Positions 42,418 to 51,770 of a stretch of DNA of 64,000 nucleotides are shown here, piece after piece. The stretch is from positions 62,001 through 126,000 of the forward strand of contig CAIRAW010000075.1 in assembly GCA_903876735.1 (NCBI GenBank), in the 5' to 3' direction. The position numbers and the translations under genes were made by a program. The notes under the pieces were generated by a model that saw only the letters and a program-made list of their open reading frames with translations, had not been told where the DNA came from and searched no databases. Numbering within the stretch: the first letter of the stretch is position 1; every line of letters starts with the position of its first letter. The stretch comes from an uncultured beta proteobacterium (GTDB taxonomy: Bacteria > Pseudomonadota > Gammaproteobacteria > Burkholderiales > Burkholderiaceae_C).

Positions 42418-45294
42418 TTATCCCAGACGCGTCAACTGGTCTTTCAATTTAGCCAGGGTCGCTACAAAGTCTGCCACGCGCTTGCGTTCTTGAGCAATGA
42501 CAGCGGGCGGTGCTTTGGCGACGAAGGCCTCGTTGCCGAGTTTGCCTTCGGCCTTGACGATTTCACCTTCGAGCCGCGCGGCTTCCTTGCCCAGGCGAAT
42601 CTTTTCCGCTGCAAGGTCGATTTCCATGTGCAGGCAGATGCGGGCTTCGCCCACCACCGCGACCGGCGCCGCTTGCGCCGCCGCAGCCCAACTGGCTTCA
42701 TTGTCAAAGATACGCACTTCGCTGAGTTTGGCCAGTGCTTGCAAGACAGGGGCCGAGCGCTGCAGGAACGCCGCTTCTTCGGCTTGCGCCGAGATCACGA
42801 ACAGCGGCAAGCGGGTGGCCGGTGAGACGTTCATCTCGCCGCGCAGATTGCGGCAGGCGTCGACCAGCAGTTTGAGCTTGCCGACCTGCGCCATCGCGTC
42901 GGCGTCGATGCGCTCGGGCTGGCTGACGGGGTAGGCGGCGATCGACACGGATTCGCCCGCGCGACCAGCCACCGGCGCCACCTTTTGCCACAACTCTTCG
43001 GTCACGAAGGGGATCAGCGGGTGCGCCAGGCGCAAAATGGTTTCGAGCGTGCGGATCAGCGTGCGCCGGGTCGCGCGTTTTTGCGCGTCATCGCCGGTCT
43101 GGATCTGGACTTTGGCGATCTCCAGGTACCAGTCGCAGAACTGGTTCCAGACAAAGTCGTAAATCGTGCCGGCGACGTTGTCCAGACGGTATTCTTCGAA
43201 GCCCTTGGCCACCTCGGCTTCGACCTGCTGCAGCAGCGAGACGATCCAGCGGTCGGCCGTGCTGAAGTTCAGGTAGCCGCCAGCGCACTCCTGCGCCGTG
43301 TGCTCGCTCAGACCGCAATCCTGGCCTTCGCAGTTCATCAGCACAAAGCGGCTGGCGTTCCAGAGTTTGTTGCAGAAGTTGCGGTAGCCCTCGCAACGCT
43401 TGGCGTCGAAATTGATGCTGCGCCCGAGCGAAGCCAGCGAGGCAAAGGTGAAGCGCAGCGCATCGGCACCAAAGGCCGGTATGCCGGTGGGGAACTCTTT
43501 TTCGGTGTTCTTGCGCACCTGCGGCGCGGTCTCGGGCTTGCGCAGGCCTTCCGAGCGTTTGACCAGCAGTTCGGGCAGCGCAATGCCATCGATCAGGTCG
43601 ACCGGATCAAGCACGTTGCCCTCGGACTTGCTCATTTTCTTGCCCTGCGCATCGCGCACCAGGCCGTGGATGTAGACATGCTTGAACGGCACGCGACCGG
43701 TGAAGTGCGTGGTCATCATGATCATGCGCGCGACCCAGAAGAAGATGATGTCGTAGCCGGTTACCAGCACGGAGGAGGGCAGGTAGAGGTCGTAGTCTTC
43801 TGTCTTTTCAGGCCAGCCCATGGTGCTGAACGGCACCAGTGCGGAGGAGTACCAGGTGTCAAGCACGTCTTCGTCGCGCCTGAGCGTTTTGCCGGGGGCT
43901 TGCGCTTGTGCATCGGCTTCGTTGCGCGCCACATAGACCTTGCCGTCTTCGTCGTACCAGGCCGGGATCTGATGGCCCCACCAGAGCTGGCGGCTGATGC
44001 ACCAGTCCTGGATGTTGTTCATCCACTGGTTGTAGGTGTTGACCCAGTTCTCGGGCACAAAGCGGACTTCGCCGGATTGCACGGCGTCGATGGCTTTTTG
44101 CGCGATCGATTTGCCGCTCGGGTCCGACGCACTGACTTCGCGCATGGCTACAAACCACTGGTCTGTCAGCATGGGTTCGATGATCTGGTTGGTGCGGGCG
44201 CAGCGCGGCACCATCAGCTTGTGCTTCTTCACTTCGATCAGCACTTGCAGCGCTTCAAGGTCCTTGACGATCTGCTTGCGCGCCACGAAGCGGTCCATGC
44301 CCTGGTAGGCAGCCGGTGCCTGCTCGTTGATTTTGGCGTCGAGCGTCAGCACGCCGATCATGGGCAGCTTGTGGCGCTGGCCAACGGCGTAGTCGTTCTG
44401 GTCGTGCGCCGGCGTGACCTTGACGACGCCGGTACCGAAAGCGCGGTCCACATAGTCGTCGGCAATGATGGGGATATTGCGCTGGCACAGCGGCAGGCTG
44501 ACTTCTTGCCCGATCAGGTGCGTGTAACGCTCGTCTTCGGGGTGCACCATCAGCGCCACGTCCCCAAGCATGGTTTCAGGGCGCGTTGTGGCCACCGTCA
44601 GGCCGGCCAGGCCGTCACGCGGGCCACCGACGAAGGGGTAGAGGATGTGCCAGAGAAAACCGTCTTCCTCTTCGCTTTCGACTTCGAGGTCGCTGACCGC
44701 GCTCATCAGCACCGGGTCCCAGTTGACCAGGCGCTTGCCGCGGTAGATCAGGCCTTGCTGGTAGAGCTGGACAAAGGTTTCGGTCACGGTTTTGGACAAC
44801 TTGTCGTCCATCGTGAAGTACTCGCGGCTCCAGTCCACGCTGTCGCCCATGCGCCGCATCTGCGTCGTGATGGTGTTGCCTGATTTTTCTTTCCACTCCC
44901 AGACCTTGGAGACAAAGTTCTTGCGCCCGAGTTCGTGGCGGCGGATGTTCTGCGCCTGCAATTGGCGTTCGACCACGATCTGCGTGGCGATGCCGGCGTG
45001 GTCGGTGCCCGGAATCCAGGCTGTGTTGGCGCCGCTCATGCGGTGGTAGCGCGTGAGCGAGTCCATGATGGTCTGGTTGAAGGCGTGCCCCATGTGCAGT
45101 GTGCCGGTGACATTGGGCGGCGGCAACTGGATGGAGAAAGACTCGGCGCCGGCCTTGGGTTCCTTGGTTCCGCGATAGCCCGCTTGGGCATAGCCGCGGC
45201 GCTCCCACTCGGGGCCCCACTGCGCCTCGATGGCAGCAGGTTCGAAGGATTTGGACAGGCTGTTGAGGCCTGGTTGTTGGACAGTGTCGGTCAT
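42418..45294 (-). CDS. valS: Valine--tRNA ligase
   Basis: Class I aminoacyl-tRNA synthetase of 958 residues, full length. The HIGH motif appears as [10 protein letters not shown] in [13 protein letters not shown] (about 60-70). The KMSKS motif is in [14 protein letters not shown] (about 575), and an editing CP1 domain lies between (about 210-410). Anticodon-binding and C-terminal coiled-coil regions follow (about 900-955). The ATG at 45294 begins [19 protein letters not shown]; an in-frame upstream ATG at 45339 would add 15 residues encoded across a hairpin. Neither has a strong Shine-Dalgarno. Confidence 0.96.
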   Translation of the reverse strand: MTDTVQQPGLNSLSKSFEPAAIEAQWGPEWERRGYAQAGYRGTKEPKAGAESFSIQLPPPNVTGTLHMGHAFNQTIMDSLTRYHRMSGANTAWIPGTDHAGIATQIVVERQLQAQNIRRHELGRKNFVSKVWEWKEKSGNTITTQMRRMGDSVDWSREYFTMDDKLSKTVTETFVQLYQQGLIYRGKRLVNWDPVLMSAVSDLEVESEEEDGFLWHILYPFVGGPRDGLAGLTVATTRPETMLGDVALMVHPEDERYTHLIGQEVSLPLCQRNIPIIADDYVDRAFGTGVVKVTPAHDQNDYAVGQRHKLPMIGVLTLDAKINEQAPAAYQGMDRFVARKQIVKDLEALQVLIEVKKHKLMVPRCARTNQIIEPMLTDQWFVAMREVSASDPSGKSIAQKAIDAVQSGEVRFVPENWVNTYNQWMNNIQDWCISRQLWWGHQIPAWYDEDGKVYVARNEADAQAQAPGKTLRRDEDVLDTWYSSALVPFSTMGWPEKTEDYDLYLPSSVLVTGYDIIFFWVARMIMMTTHFTGRVPFKHVYIHGLVRDAQGKKMSKSEGNVLDPVDLIDGIALPELLVKRSEGLRKPETAPQVRKNTEKEFPTGIPAFGADALRFTFASLASLGRSINFDAKRCEGYRNFCNKLWNASRFVLMNCEGQDCGLSEHTAQECAGGYLNFSTADRWIVSLLQQVEAEVAKGFEEYRLDNVAGTIYDFVWNQFCDWYLEIAKVQIQTGDDAQKRATRRTLIRTLETILRLAHPLIPFVTEELWQKVAPVAGRAGESVSIAAYPVSQPERIDADAMAQVGKLKLLVDACRNLRGEMNVSPATRLPLFVISAQAEEAAFLQRSAPVLQALAKLSEVRIFDNEASWAAAAQAAPVAVVGEARICLHMEIDLAAEKIRLGKEAARLEGEIVKAEGKLGNEAFVAKAPPAVIAQERKRVADFVATLAKLKDQLTRLG

Positions 45295-45313
45295 GGCGGA
45301 GGGTTCAATGACG

Positions 45314-45335
45314 AACGGCACCCGCAGGTGCCGTT
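45314..45335 (-). promoter_or_regulatory. Perfect 9-bp hairpin in the valS leader
   Basis: AACGGCACC (45314-45322) and GGTGCCGTT (45327-45335) pair perfectly around a four-base loop, 20 bases upstream of the valS ATG and about 60 bases after the ahpF stop. No T-run follows, so it may be a leader structure influencing valS translation or a degraded terminator. The tighter upstream ATG of valS lies beside it. Confidence 0.45.
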
Positions 45336-45396
45336 CCATACAAAAGGTGGAATCTGATCCGATTTTACCGGGCCGCCACTGCAGCCGGCTGCGCTA

Positions 45397-46959
45397 TCAA
45401 GTCGCTGGCGTTCGGATCAGGTAATCAAAGGCGCTCAGCGCCGCCTTGGCGCCTTCGCCGGTGGCGATGATGATTTGCTTGAAAGGCACGGTCGTTACGT
45501 CGCCGGCAGCAAAAACACCGGGCAGCGAGGTCTGGCCCCTGGCGTCAATCACGATCTCGCCGTGCTTGCTCAGTTCCAGTGTGCCTTTGAGCCACTCGGT
45601 ATTGGGCACCAGGCCGATTTGCACAAAGACACCTTCGAGTGCGATGAGCTGGCTCTGGCCGCTGGCGCGCTCGGTGTAGCGCAAGCCGTTGACTTTACCG
45701 GCCGCGCCGGTGATCTCGGTGGTCTGCACGTTGCTCAGGATCGTGACGTTGGGCAAGCTCTTGAGCTTCCTCACCAGCACCGCGTCGGCGCGCAACTCCG
45801 GCATAAATTCGAGCAGCGTGACATGGGCCACCACGCCGGCCAGGTCAATCGCCGCTTCAACGCCGGAGTTGCCGCCGCCGATTACGGCCACATGCTTGCC
45901 TTTGAACAGCGGGCCGTCGCAGTGCGGGCAGTAGGCCACGCCATGGTTCTTGTATTCCTGCTCGCCCGGCACGTTGACATTGCGCCAGCGCGCGCCGGTC
46001 GTGAGGATGATGCTGCGCGACTTCAGCGTGGCGCCGTTGGCCAGTTGCAGTTCGATCAGGCCGCCGGGGGTGGCGGCCGGGACCAGCTTGTCGGCGCGTT
46101 GCAGGTTCATCACGTCGACGTCGTAAGCCTTGACGTGCGCTTCCAGTCCGGCGACGAATTTGGGGCCATCGGTCTCGGGCACCGAGATGTAGTTCTCGAT
46201 CGCCAGCGTGTCGTTGACCTGGCCGCCGAAGCGTTCGGCGGCAATGCCGGTGCGTATGCCTTTGCGTGCCGCGTAGACCGCGGCTGCGGCGCCGGCGGGG
46301 CCACCGCCGACGATCAGCACCTCGTAGGGCGCCTTGGCCGAGAGCTTGGCGGCGTCGCGCGCTGCCGTGCCGGTGTCGAGCTTGGCCAGAATTTCGGCTA
46401 CGTCCATGCGGCCCGAGCCAAAGTGCGCGCCGTTGAGGTAAACGCTGGGCACGGCCATGATCTGGCGCTCGTCCACTTCGGCCGGGAACAGGCCGCCGTC
46501 GATGACCACCGTCTTGATGCGCGGGTTGAGCACCGCCATCAGGCTCAGGGCCTGGACCACGTCCGGGCAGTTGTGGCAGGTCAGGGACATGTAGACTTCA
46601 AAATTGAAGTCGCCGTCCAGCGCCTTGATTTGTTCGATCAGGTCGGCTTCGACCTTGGGTGGGTGGCCACCGGTCCACAAAAGGGCCAGCACCAGGGAGG
46701 TGAATTCGTGGCCGAGCGGAATCGCGGCAAAGCGCAGATTCATCTCGGTGCCGCTGCGGCGCAGACTGAAGGATGGCTTGCGCGCATCCGTGCCGTCCGT
46801 GCGCAGCGTGATTTTGTCGGACAGGCTGGCGACGGTCTGCAGCAGGTTCTGCATCTCGCGCGCGCTGTCCGAATCATCCAGGGATGCCACCATCTCAAAC
46901 GGCTGGGTCACCCGTTCCAGATAGGCCTGGAGCTGGGTCTTGAGATCGTCGTCCAACAT
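45397..46959 (-). CDS. ahpF: Alkyl hydroperoxide reductase subunit F
   Basis: NAD(P)H-dependent flavoprotein disulfide reductase that regenerates AhpC. The 520-residue protein has an N-terminal thioredoxin-like tandem with CHNC at 128-131, then a thioredoxin-reductase-like module with FAD motif [18 protein letters not shown] (about 213-230), NAD motif IGGGNSG and redox pair CPHC (about 343-346). Length matches E. coli AhpF (521). ATG at 46959 is chosen: AGGA is 8 bases upstream, whereas for ATG 46968 it would abut the codon. It follows ahpC by 28 bases. Confidence 0.96.
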   Translation of the reverse strand: MLDDDLKTQLQAYLERVTQPFEMVASLDDSDSAREMQNLLQTVASLSDKITLRTDGTDARKPSFSLRRSGTEMNLRFAAIPLGHEFTSLVLALLWTGGHPPKVEADLIEQIKALDGDFNFEVYMSLTCHNCPDVVQALSLMAVLNPRIKTVVIDGGLFPAEVDERQIMAVPSVYLNGAHFGSGRMDVAEILAKLDTGTAARDAAKLSAKAPYEVLIVGGGPAGAAAAVYAARKGIRTGIAAERFGGQVNDTLAIENYISVPETDGPKFVAGLEAHVKAYDVDVMNLQRADKLVPAATPGGLIELQLANGATLKSRSIILTTGARWRNVNVPGEQEYKNHGVAYCPHCDGPLFKGKHVAVIGGGNSGVEAAIDLAGVVAHVTLLEFMPELRADAVLVRKLKSLPNVTILSNVQTTEITGAAGKVNGLRYTERASGQSQLIALEGVFVQIGLVPNTEWLKGTLELSKHGEIVIDARGQTSLPGVFAAGDVTTVPFKQIIIATGEGAKAALSAFDYLIRTPAT

Positions 46960-46987
46960 GGTGTGCATCCTTTTTGCGAGCTTAAAT

Positions 46988-47551
46988 TTAGATCTTGCCG
47001 ACGAGGTCGAGCGAAGGCTTCAGCGTGGCAGCGCCGGCGGTCCACTTGGCGGGGCAGACTTCACCCGGGTGGCTTGCAACGTACTGGGCAGCCTTGACCT
47101 TGCGCAGCAGTTCCGTGGCGTCACGGCCGATGCCGTTGTCATGGATTTCGCACAGCTTGATCTGGCCTTCCGGGTTGATCACGAAGGTGCCGCGCAGGGC
47201 CAGGCCGGCTTCTTCGATCATGACGTCGAAGTTGCGGGTCAGCGTACCGGTGGGGTCGCCGATCATCACGTAGTTGACCTTCTTGATGGCGGCCGAGGTG
47301 TCGTGCCATGCCTTGTGGGCAAAGTGGGTGTCGGTAGACACGGCATAGACCTCGACGCCCATCTTCTGGAATTCGGCGTAGTTGTCGGCCATGTCTTCGA
47401 GTTCGGTCGGGCAGACAAAAGTGAAGTCGGCCGGGTAGAACATCACCACCGACCATTTGCCCTTGAGGCTGTCCTGGTTGACGGGAACGAACTTGCCGGC
47501 GTGGAATGCGGTGGCGCTGAAAGGCTTGATTTCGGTATTGATCAAAGACAT
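46988..47551 (-). CDS. ahpC: Alkyl hydroperoxide reductase subunit C (peroxiredoxin)
   Basis: Typical 2-Cys peroxiredoxin of 187 residues that reduces organic peroxides and H2O2. The peroxidatic Cys47 is in [13 protein letters not shown] and the resolving Cys166 in GEVCPAKW, matching E. coli positions 46/47 and 165/166. GGAG-type ribosome site precedes the ATG (GGAGTTCTCC). It leads the ahpC-ahpF operon. Upstream lies a shared region with yaaA that contains 30-bp-spaced AAAGCTATC repeats, likely regulatory (OxyR is the usual controller). Confidence 0.97.
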   Translation of the reverse strand: MSLINTEIKPFSATAFHAGKFVPVNQDSLKGKWSVVMFYPADFTFVCPTELEDMADNYAEFQKMGVEVYAVSTDTHFAHKAWHDTSAAIKKVNYVMIGDPTGTLTRNFDVMIEEAGLALRGTFVINPEGQIKLCEIHDNGIGRDATELLRKVKAAQYVASHPGEVCPAKWTAGAATLKPSLDLVGKI

Positions 47552-47613
47552 GGAGAACTCCTGGGGTGGTTGAAAAAGGGTCTCGGTGTGAGCCGATGGA
47601 CGAAGTTTAGTTG

Positions 47614-47652
47614 AAAGCTATCGGGTTTGTGATTTATTAAACCAAAGCTATC
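47614..47652. promoter_or_regulatory. Direct repeat pair upstream of ahpC, candidate peroxide-regulator site
   Basis: AAAGCTATC occurs at 47614-47622 and 47644-47652, exactly 30 bp apart (about three helical turns). The second copy is followed by AATAG, giving the palindrome CTATCAATAG-like arrangement. The site is 63-101 bases upstream of the ahpC ATG. It is AT-rich and is where an OxyR-type four-half-site operator would lie, but it does not match the classic ATAG-N7-CTAT spacing throughout. Confidence 0.4.
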
Positions 47653-47836
47653 AATAGGCAATCCCTATGCGGCTTTGCCAGCCGGCTCGCAGAGCCGTCA
47701 TGCCTGCTGATGCGCGGCCGGTGTGGGCCTGCTTCGTCGCGCTGGCGTGCCGCAGCGCCGTCATGATAGGCGCGGCCTTCTTGCCTGACAATCGCTTATT
47801 GACCCTGACTTGATATCGCCCATTCTTTTTCACCAT
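47651..47836 (-). CDS. Possible small basic protein (61 aa) upstream of ahpC
   Basis: A minus-strand frame starting [20 protein letters not shown] and ending in WQSRIGIAY. It has a perfect Shine-Dalgarno: AAGGAG seven bases before the ATG. Its ATG overlaps the yaaA ATG on the other strand (CATG). It is strongly basic and holds two MTALR copies. The Shine-Dalgarno lies inside yaaA codons and could be coincidence. No family is recognised. If real, it would be the first gene upstream of ahpC on that strand. Confidence 0.3.
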   Translation of the reverse strand: MVKKNGRYQVRVNKRLSGKKAAPIMTALRHASATKQAHTGRASAGMTALRAGWQSRIGIAY

Positions 47837-48608
47837 GCTGTTTCTCCTTTCCCCCGCCAAATCGCTTGATTTCCAGCCGCCGGCGAGCGACGTCGTACAC
47901 ACGAAACCGCTGTTTGTCGAACAGTCGACCGAGTTGATCGCCTTGCTGCAGCAAAAGTCGCCGCAGCAGATTGCGACCCTGATGAGTTTGAGCGACGCAC
48001 TCGCGCAGCAGAACCTTGCGCGATACCAGGCGTGGCGACCGCGCTTCACTGCGCACAATTCCAAGCAGGCCGTGCTGGCGTTTGACGGTGCGGTTTACCG
48101 GGGTCTGGACGCCGCCACGCTGGAGCAGCCGGAACTGGCCTGGCTTCAGGACCATGTCTGTCTGCTCAGTGGTTTGTACGGCGTGCTGCGACCGCTGGAC
48201 TGGATGCAGCCCTATCGGCTGGAAATGGGCACGGCGCTGGAAAACGCGCAGGGCCACAATCTGTACCAGTTCTGGGGCAGCCAGATTTCCGAGTACCTGA
48301 ACAAGCGCCTGCGCGCTGAGCTCACGCCGCTGGTGGTGAACCTGGCATCGCAGGAGTATTTCAAGGCCGTCGATTTGAAGGCGCTCAAGGCGCGCGTCAT
48401 TGAGTGCGTGTTTCAGGAATACCGCGCCGGCAAGTACACGGTCAATGCTTTCTACGCCAAGCGCGCGCGCGGCCTGATGACGCGTTACGCCGCCACGCAG
48501 CGCGTTACAAGTCCCGAAGGTCTCAAGGGTTTCGACACCGAAGGCTACGCCTTTGACGCCGCCGCTTCGGGACTGGATCGTTTCGTTTTCCGGCGCAAGC
48601 AACTATGA
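47835..48608 (+). CDS. yaaA: Peroxide stress protein YaaA
   Basis: YaaA/DUF328 protein of 257 residues that limits free iron and peroxide damage to DNA and proteins. It starts [16 protein letters not shown], the standard family opening. The rest shows [35 protein letters not shown] and [14 protein letters not shown], all family hallmarks, with normal length (about 258). No clear ribosome-binding site precedes the ATG. It is divergent from ahpC, with which it shares a 283-base upstream region, giving a compact peroxide-defence locus. Its stop overlaps queF (ATGA). Confidence 0.95.
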   Translation: MLFLLSPAKSLDFQPPASDVVHTKPLFVEQSTELIALLQQKSPQQIATLMSLSDALAQQNLARYQAWRPRFTAHNSKQAVLAFDGAVYRGLDAATLEQPELAWLQDHVCLLSGLYGVLRPLDWMQPYRLEMGTALENAQGHNLYQFWGSQISEYLNKRLRAELTPLVVNLASQEYFKAVDLKALKARVIECVFQEYRAGKYTVNAFYAKRARGLMTRYAATQRVTSPEGLKGFDTEGYAFDAAASGLDRFVFRRKQL

Positions 48609-49465
48609 ACCGGCCTGAAGAATCACAGCTTGGCAAGGCTGCCAGCTACATCGACCAGTACGACGCTTCGCTGCTGTTCCCGATCCCGCGCGCGTCCAAA
48701 CGCGCCGAGATCGGCATTGCGGCAGCGCTGCCTTTTTTGGGTGCCGACATGTGGACTGCGTTTGAGTTGAGCTGGCTCAATTCGCGTGGCAAGCCGCAGG
48801 TGGCGCTGGCGCATTTCACGGTGCCATGCGAGACGCCCAACATCATCGAGAGCAAGTCCTTCAAACTCTACCTCAACAGCTTCAACAACACGCGCTTTGC
48901 CGATGTCGATGCCGTGCGCGCGCGTCTGCGCCGCGACCTCAGCGAAGCGGTCTGGCGCAATGGCACGCCGGACGACGATGCCACTGTGCCTGCCATCGGT
49001 GTGCGAATCCTGCTGCCGGACCTGTTCGACCGTGAACCGGTACATGAGCTCGACGGAATCAATCTGGACCGGCTTGATGTCGCTTGCGATCGCTACACGC
49101 CGGCGCCCGATCTGCTCAAGGTGGACCAGGGCGAGGCACCGGTCAGCGAGGTGCTGGTGAGCAATCTGCTCAAGAGCAACTGCCTGGTGACCGGGCAGCC
49201 CGATTGGGGTGCGGTGCAGATCAGCTACAGCGGTGTTCCCATTGACCAGGAAAGCCTGTTGCAGTACCTGGTGAGCTTTCGCAACCACAACGAGTTTCAC
49301 GAGCAATGCGTCGAGCGCATCTTCATGGACATCTGGACGCGCTGCAAGCCAACCCGGCTCGCGGTCTATGCGCGCTACACGCGTCGTGGCGGCCTGGACA
49401 TCAATCCGTTTCGCAGCAGCTACGCGCAGGTGTTGCCGCCCAATATCCGCACTGCGCGGCAGTAA
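48605..49465 (+). CDS. queF: NADPH-dependent 7-cyano-7-deazaguanine reductase QueF
   Basis: Reduces preQ0 to preQ1 in queuosine biosynthesis. The 286-residue protein is a type II (E. coli-like, tandem-fold) QueF. The substrate-binding [17 protein letters not shown] segment is at about 93-109, the catalytic Cys is in [15 protein letters not shown] (about 193) with the Asp following, and the C-terminal [10 protein letters not shown] and [11 protein letters not shown] segments are present. The start overlaps the yaaA stop by 4 bases. A REP-like element separates it from ackA. Confidence 0.96.
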   Translation: MNRPEESQLGKAASYIDQYDASLLFPIPRASKRAEIGIAAALPFLGADMWTAFELSWLNSRGKPQVALAHFTVPCETPNIIESKSFKLYLNSFNNTRFADVDAVRARLRRDLSEAVWRNGTPDDDATVPAIGVRILLPDLFDREPVHELDGINLDRLDVACDRYTPAPDLLKVDQGEAPVSEVLVSNLLKSNCLVTGQPDWGAVQISYSGVPIDQESLLQYLVSFRNHNEFHEQCVERIFMDIWTRCKPTRLAVYARYTRRGGLDINPFRSSYAQVLPPNIRTARQ

Positions 49466-49472
49466 ACAAATG

Positions 49473-49597
49473 CATGGATTGCGGGTCGGGGCCCGCACTG
49501 ACAGCGAGTGCCATGCCGGTCCGTCAGATGTCACCCCGGCCCCAGGTTGTCACCCCGGCCCAAAGGCTGTCATCCCGGACTTGATCCGGGATCCATG
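49473..49597. repeat. REP-like element, copy C, with extra half-units
   Basis: Between the convergent queF and ackA genes. TGCGGG/CCCGCA lies at 49480-49497, and a full unit ATCCCGG/CCGGGAT at 49572-49592 is bounded by GTC and CCA. Before it, TGTCACCCCGG starts at 49529 and 49548 and TGTCATCCCGG at 49568, so the left arm is repeated with about 19-20 bp periodicity. Same family as the elements near 27.9 and 32.6 kb. Confidence 0.8.
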
Positions 49598-49599
49598 CC

Positions 49600-50781
49600 T
49601 TACGACAGCAAGCGCGCGGCCTCGCGCGCCACCACCAGACCTTCGTCGGTCGGAATCACCCAGACCTGCACAGCTGATTCGGCGCTGTGGATGGCCACTT
49701 CCTGATCGCCGGTCGCCTGTTCGTTGCGCTGCGGGTCGATCGCCACGCCAAGCCAGGCCAGGCGTTCGCAGACCTGGGCACGCAGCGCGGTATCGTGCTC
49801 GCCGATGCCGCCGCTGAAGCTCAGCACATCAAGCCCGCCCAGGCAGGCCACCATGGCTCCGGACTCGCGCACCACGCGATGCGTGAAGAGCTCGATGGCG
49901 CGCTGCGCCGCCGCGCTGCCGTCGGTGCGCAGCGTGCGCATGTCAGCCGAAATGCCGGAGACACCGAGCAGACCGCTTTGTTTGTAGAGCAGGGTTTGCA
50001 ACTGCGCATGGGTCCAGCCCTGTTCCATCAGGTACAGCATGACGCCAACGTCGAGCGTGCCGCTGCGTGTGCCCATGACGAGGCCGTCGAGCGTTGAAAA
50101 GCCCATGGTGGTGGCGCAACTGCGACCATCGCGCGCGGCACACAGGCTGGCGCCGTTGCCAAGGTGCGCCATCAGCACCCGGCCCTTGGCCTGCGGGCTG
50201 TGTCCCTGCAGCGCGCCCATCACGTACTGGTAGGACAGGCCATGAAAACCATAGCGCCGCACGCCTTGTTCGGCCAGTGCCTGGGTCAGGGCAAAGCTGT
50301 AATCGGCCTCGCCCAGTGTGGCGTGGAAGGCGGTGTCAAAGCAGGCGACCTGCGGTGTTGAAGGAAAGGCCTTTTGAAAGGCGCGCACACCTTTGAGGTT
50401 TTGCGGTTGGTGCAGGGGCGCGAGCGAATTGAGTTTTGTGAGCTGCGCCAGCACGTCATCGTCCACCAGCACACTGGCGCTGAAGTCTTGCCCGCCATGC
50501 ACCACGCGATGGGCGATGGCATCGAGCTTGGCAACCGCCGGGATGCTGGTCAGCAATTCGCCCAGACTGCGCAGCGCCTGTTCGAACGGGTCGCCGTCCG
50601 TGGCTGGCAGTTGGCGACTGTGGCGCTGGCCTTCGTAGTTCCAGCCCAGCACGGCGCTGCCGCCGGGCTCCAGGCCTTCAACGTTGCCGTTGAGGATGCT
50701 GCGCTGGGCGGCTCCAGCAAGTAGTGGGTGAAGTGAAAATTTCAGGCTCGAAGAGCCAGCGTTGACGGCAAGAATGGCCAT
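49600..50781 (-). CDS. ackA: Acetate kinase (acetate/propionate kinase family)
   Basis: Interconverts acetate and acetyl phosphate with ATP. The 393-residue protein begins MAILAVNAGSSSLKFSLHPL and contains AHRVVHGGQDF (about 98), FDTAFHATL (about 147), YGFHGLSYQYV, LAHLGNGASLCA and SGGIGEHDTALRAQ, the ASKHA nucleotide-binding and catalytic segments. No pta gene is adjacent in the window. Propionate kinase activity cannot be excluded. It is convergent with queF across the REP-like element. Confidence 0.94.
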   Translation of the reverse strand: MAILAVNAGSSSLKFSLHPLLAGAAQRSILNGNVEGLEPGGSAVLGWNYEGQRHSRQLPATDGDPFEQALRSLGELLTSIPAVAKLDAIAHRVVHGGQDFSASVLVDDDVLAQLTKLNSLAPLHQPQNLKGVRAFQKAFPSTPQVACFDTAFHATLGEADYSFALTQALAEQGVRRYGFHGLSYQYVMGALQGHSPQAKGRVLMAHLGNGASLCAARDGRSCATTMGFSTLDGLVMGTRSGTLDVGVMLYLMEQGWTHAQLQTLLYKQSGLLGVSGISADMRTLRTDGSAAAQRAIELFTHRVVRESGAMVACLGGLDVLSFSGGIGEHDTALRAQVCERLAWLGVAIDPQRNEQATGDQEVAIHSAESAVQVWVIPTDEGLVVAREAARLLS

Positions 50782-50913
50782 GCTGCGTTCCGGTTAAATT
50801 CATGGGGTTTTACGGACTCAAAGCCCGTGACTGGCACAGGCTTGAGTATCTACGGGAAAACCCTAGGTTTGCTGCCGGGCCTGCATTATTCTTGATGCAG
50901 GTCACTAATTGGT

Positions 50914-51747
50914 TCAGCCTAGATCGCGAAACCCCTGCAGCGGCTGCAAGGGCGCAAAGACACCGGCGCGCTTGCCTTTCATGGCCGTGACGGCTTCGAG
51001 CACCTGCTGATTGCTCCAGACAGCGCCCTGCAGCCAACCCATCTGTTTGAGCGCATCGTCCACCGAATGGTCGCGCGCGTAGTGCAGCGCCTGCTTCGTG
51101 CCCCAGATTGCCACTGGTGGTTTGGCTGCAATTTCACGCGCGCATTGCATGGCGCCTGCCAGCAGTGCCTCGTGCGTATCAAAGACCTCGTTAACCAGGC
51201 CGCAGGCCATGGCCTTGGCAGCGCTCATGCGCCGACCGGTATAGGCCAGTTCCTTCACCAACGCGAGCGGGATCAGCTTGGGCAGGCGCTGCAGTGTGCC
51301 GACGTCGGCCACCATGCCGATGTTGATTTCCTGGATGCAGAAAAAAGCGTCCGCAGTGGCGTAGCGGATGCAGCAAGCGGTGACCATGTCCACCGCGCCG
51401 CCAATGCAGCCGCCCTGGATGGCGGCGATCACCGGCATGCGCAAGGTTTCAAGTTTGGTAAACGTGGCCTGCATGTCGCTCAGCAGGTCGAATACGGCTG
51501 CGCGCCCTTGCGGGGTCTGGTCATCCATCTGGATGGCACCCGCAAAGGTCTCCAGTGCCATGCCGGCGCTGAAGTGCTTGCCGGTGCTGCTGATGACCAG
51601 GACACGGGCCGGCGCATCCTTGTGCAGCGTGGTCAGCACCTCATCGAGCTCGCGCCAGAAGGTCGGGTGCATGGTGTTGAGCGCCTCGGGCTGGTTGAGC
51701 ACCAGGTGGGCGATGTTGTGATCGAGGGTGAGGGAAAAGCAGTGCAT
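50914..51747 (-). CDS. Crotonase-family enzyme, dienoyl-CoA isomerase (ECH1)-like
   Basis: CoA-binding hydratase/isomerase of 277 residues. Oxyanion-hole segments KHFSAGMALETFA (about 58-70) and GGCIGGAVDMVTACC (about 112-126) are present. The run CIQEINIGMVADVGTLQRLP (about 137-156) has the Glu and Asp pair that, in peroxisomal delta3,5-delta2,4-dienoyl-CoA isomerase, does the chemistry (KEVDVGLAADVGT). Those acidic residues suggest isomerisation of dienoyl-CoA from unsaturated fatty acids or aromatic-derived intermediates rather than simple hydration. It lies upstream-facing in the same orientation as the CheB-CheR gene, 23 bases downstream of it. Confidence 0.9.
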   Translation of the reverse strand: MHCFSLTLDHNIAHLVLNQPEALNTMHPTFWRELDEVLTTLHKDAPARVLVISSTGKHFSAGMALETFAGAIQMDDQTPQGRAAVFDLLSDMQATFTKLETLRMPVIAAIQGGCIGGAVDMVTACCIRYATADAFFCIQEINIGMVADVGTLQRLPKLIPLALVKELAYTGRRMSAAKAMACGLVNEVFDTHEALLAGAMQCAREIAAKPPVAIWGTKQALHYARDHSVDDALKQMGWLQGAVWSNQQVLEAVTAMKGKRAGVFAPLQPLQGFRDLG

Positions 51748-51770
51748 GGCGGGGTGTTGTTATTGAAGAA

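Noticed and set aside
42985-44883. 632-codon plus-strand frame
   Set aside because: Antisense to valS.
45475-47097. 540-codon plus-strand frame
   Set aside because: Antisense to ahpF and ahpC.
50802-50990. Short frames in the ackA-crotonase gap
   Set aside because: No ribosome site or family; overlap the crotonase 3' end.
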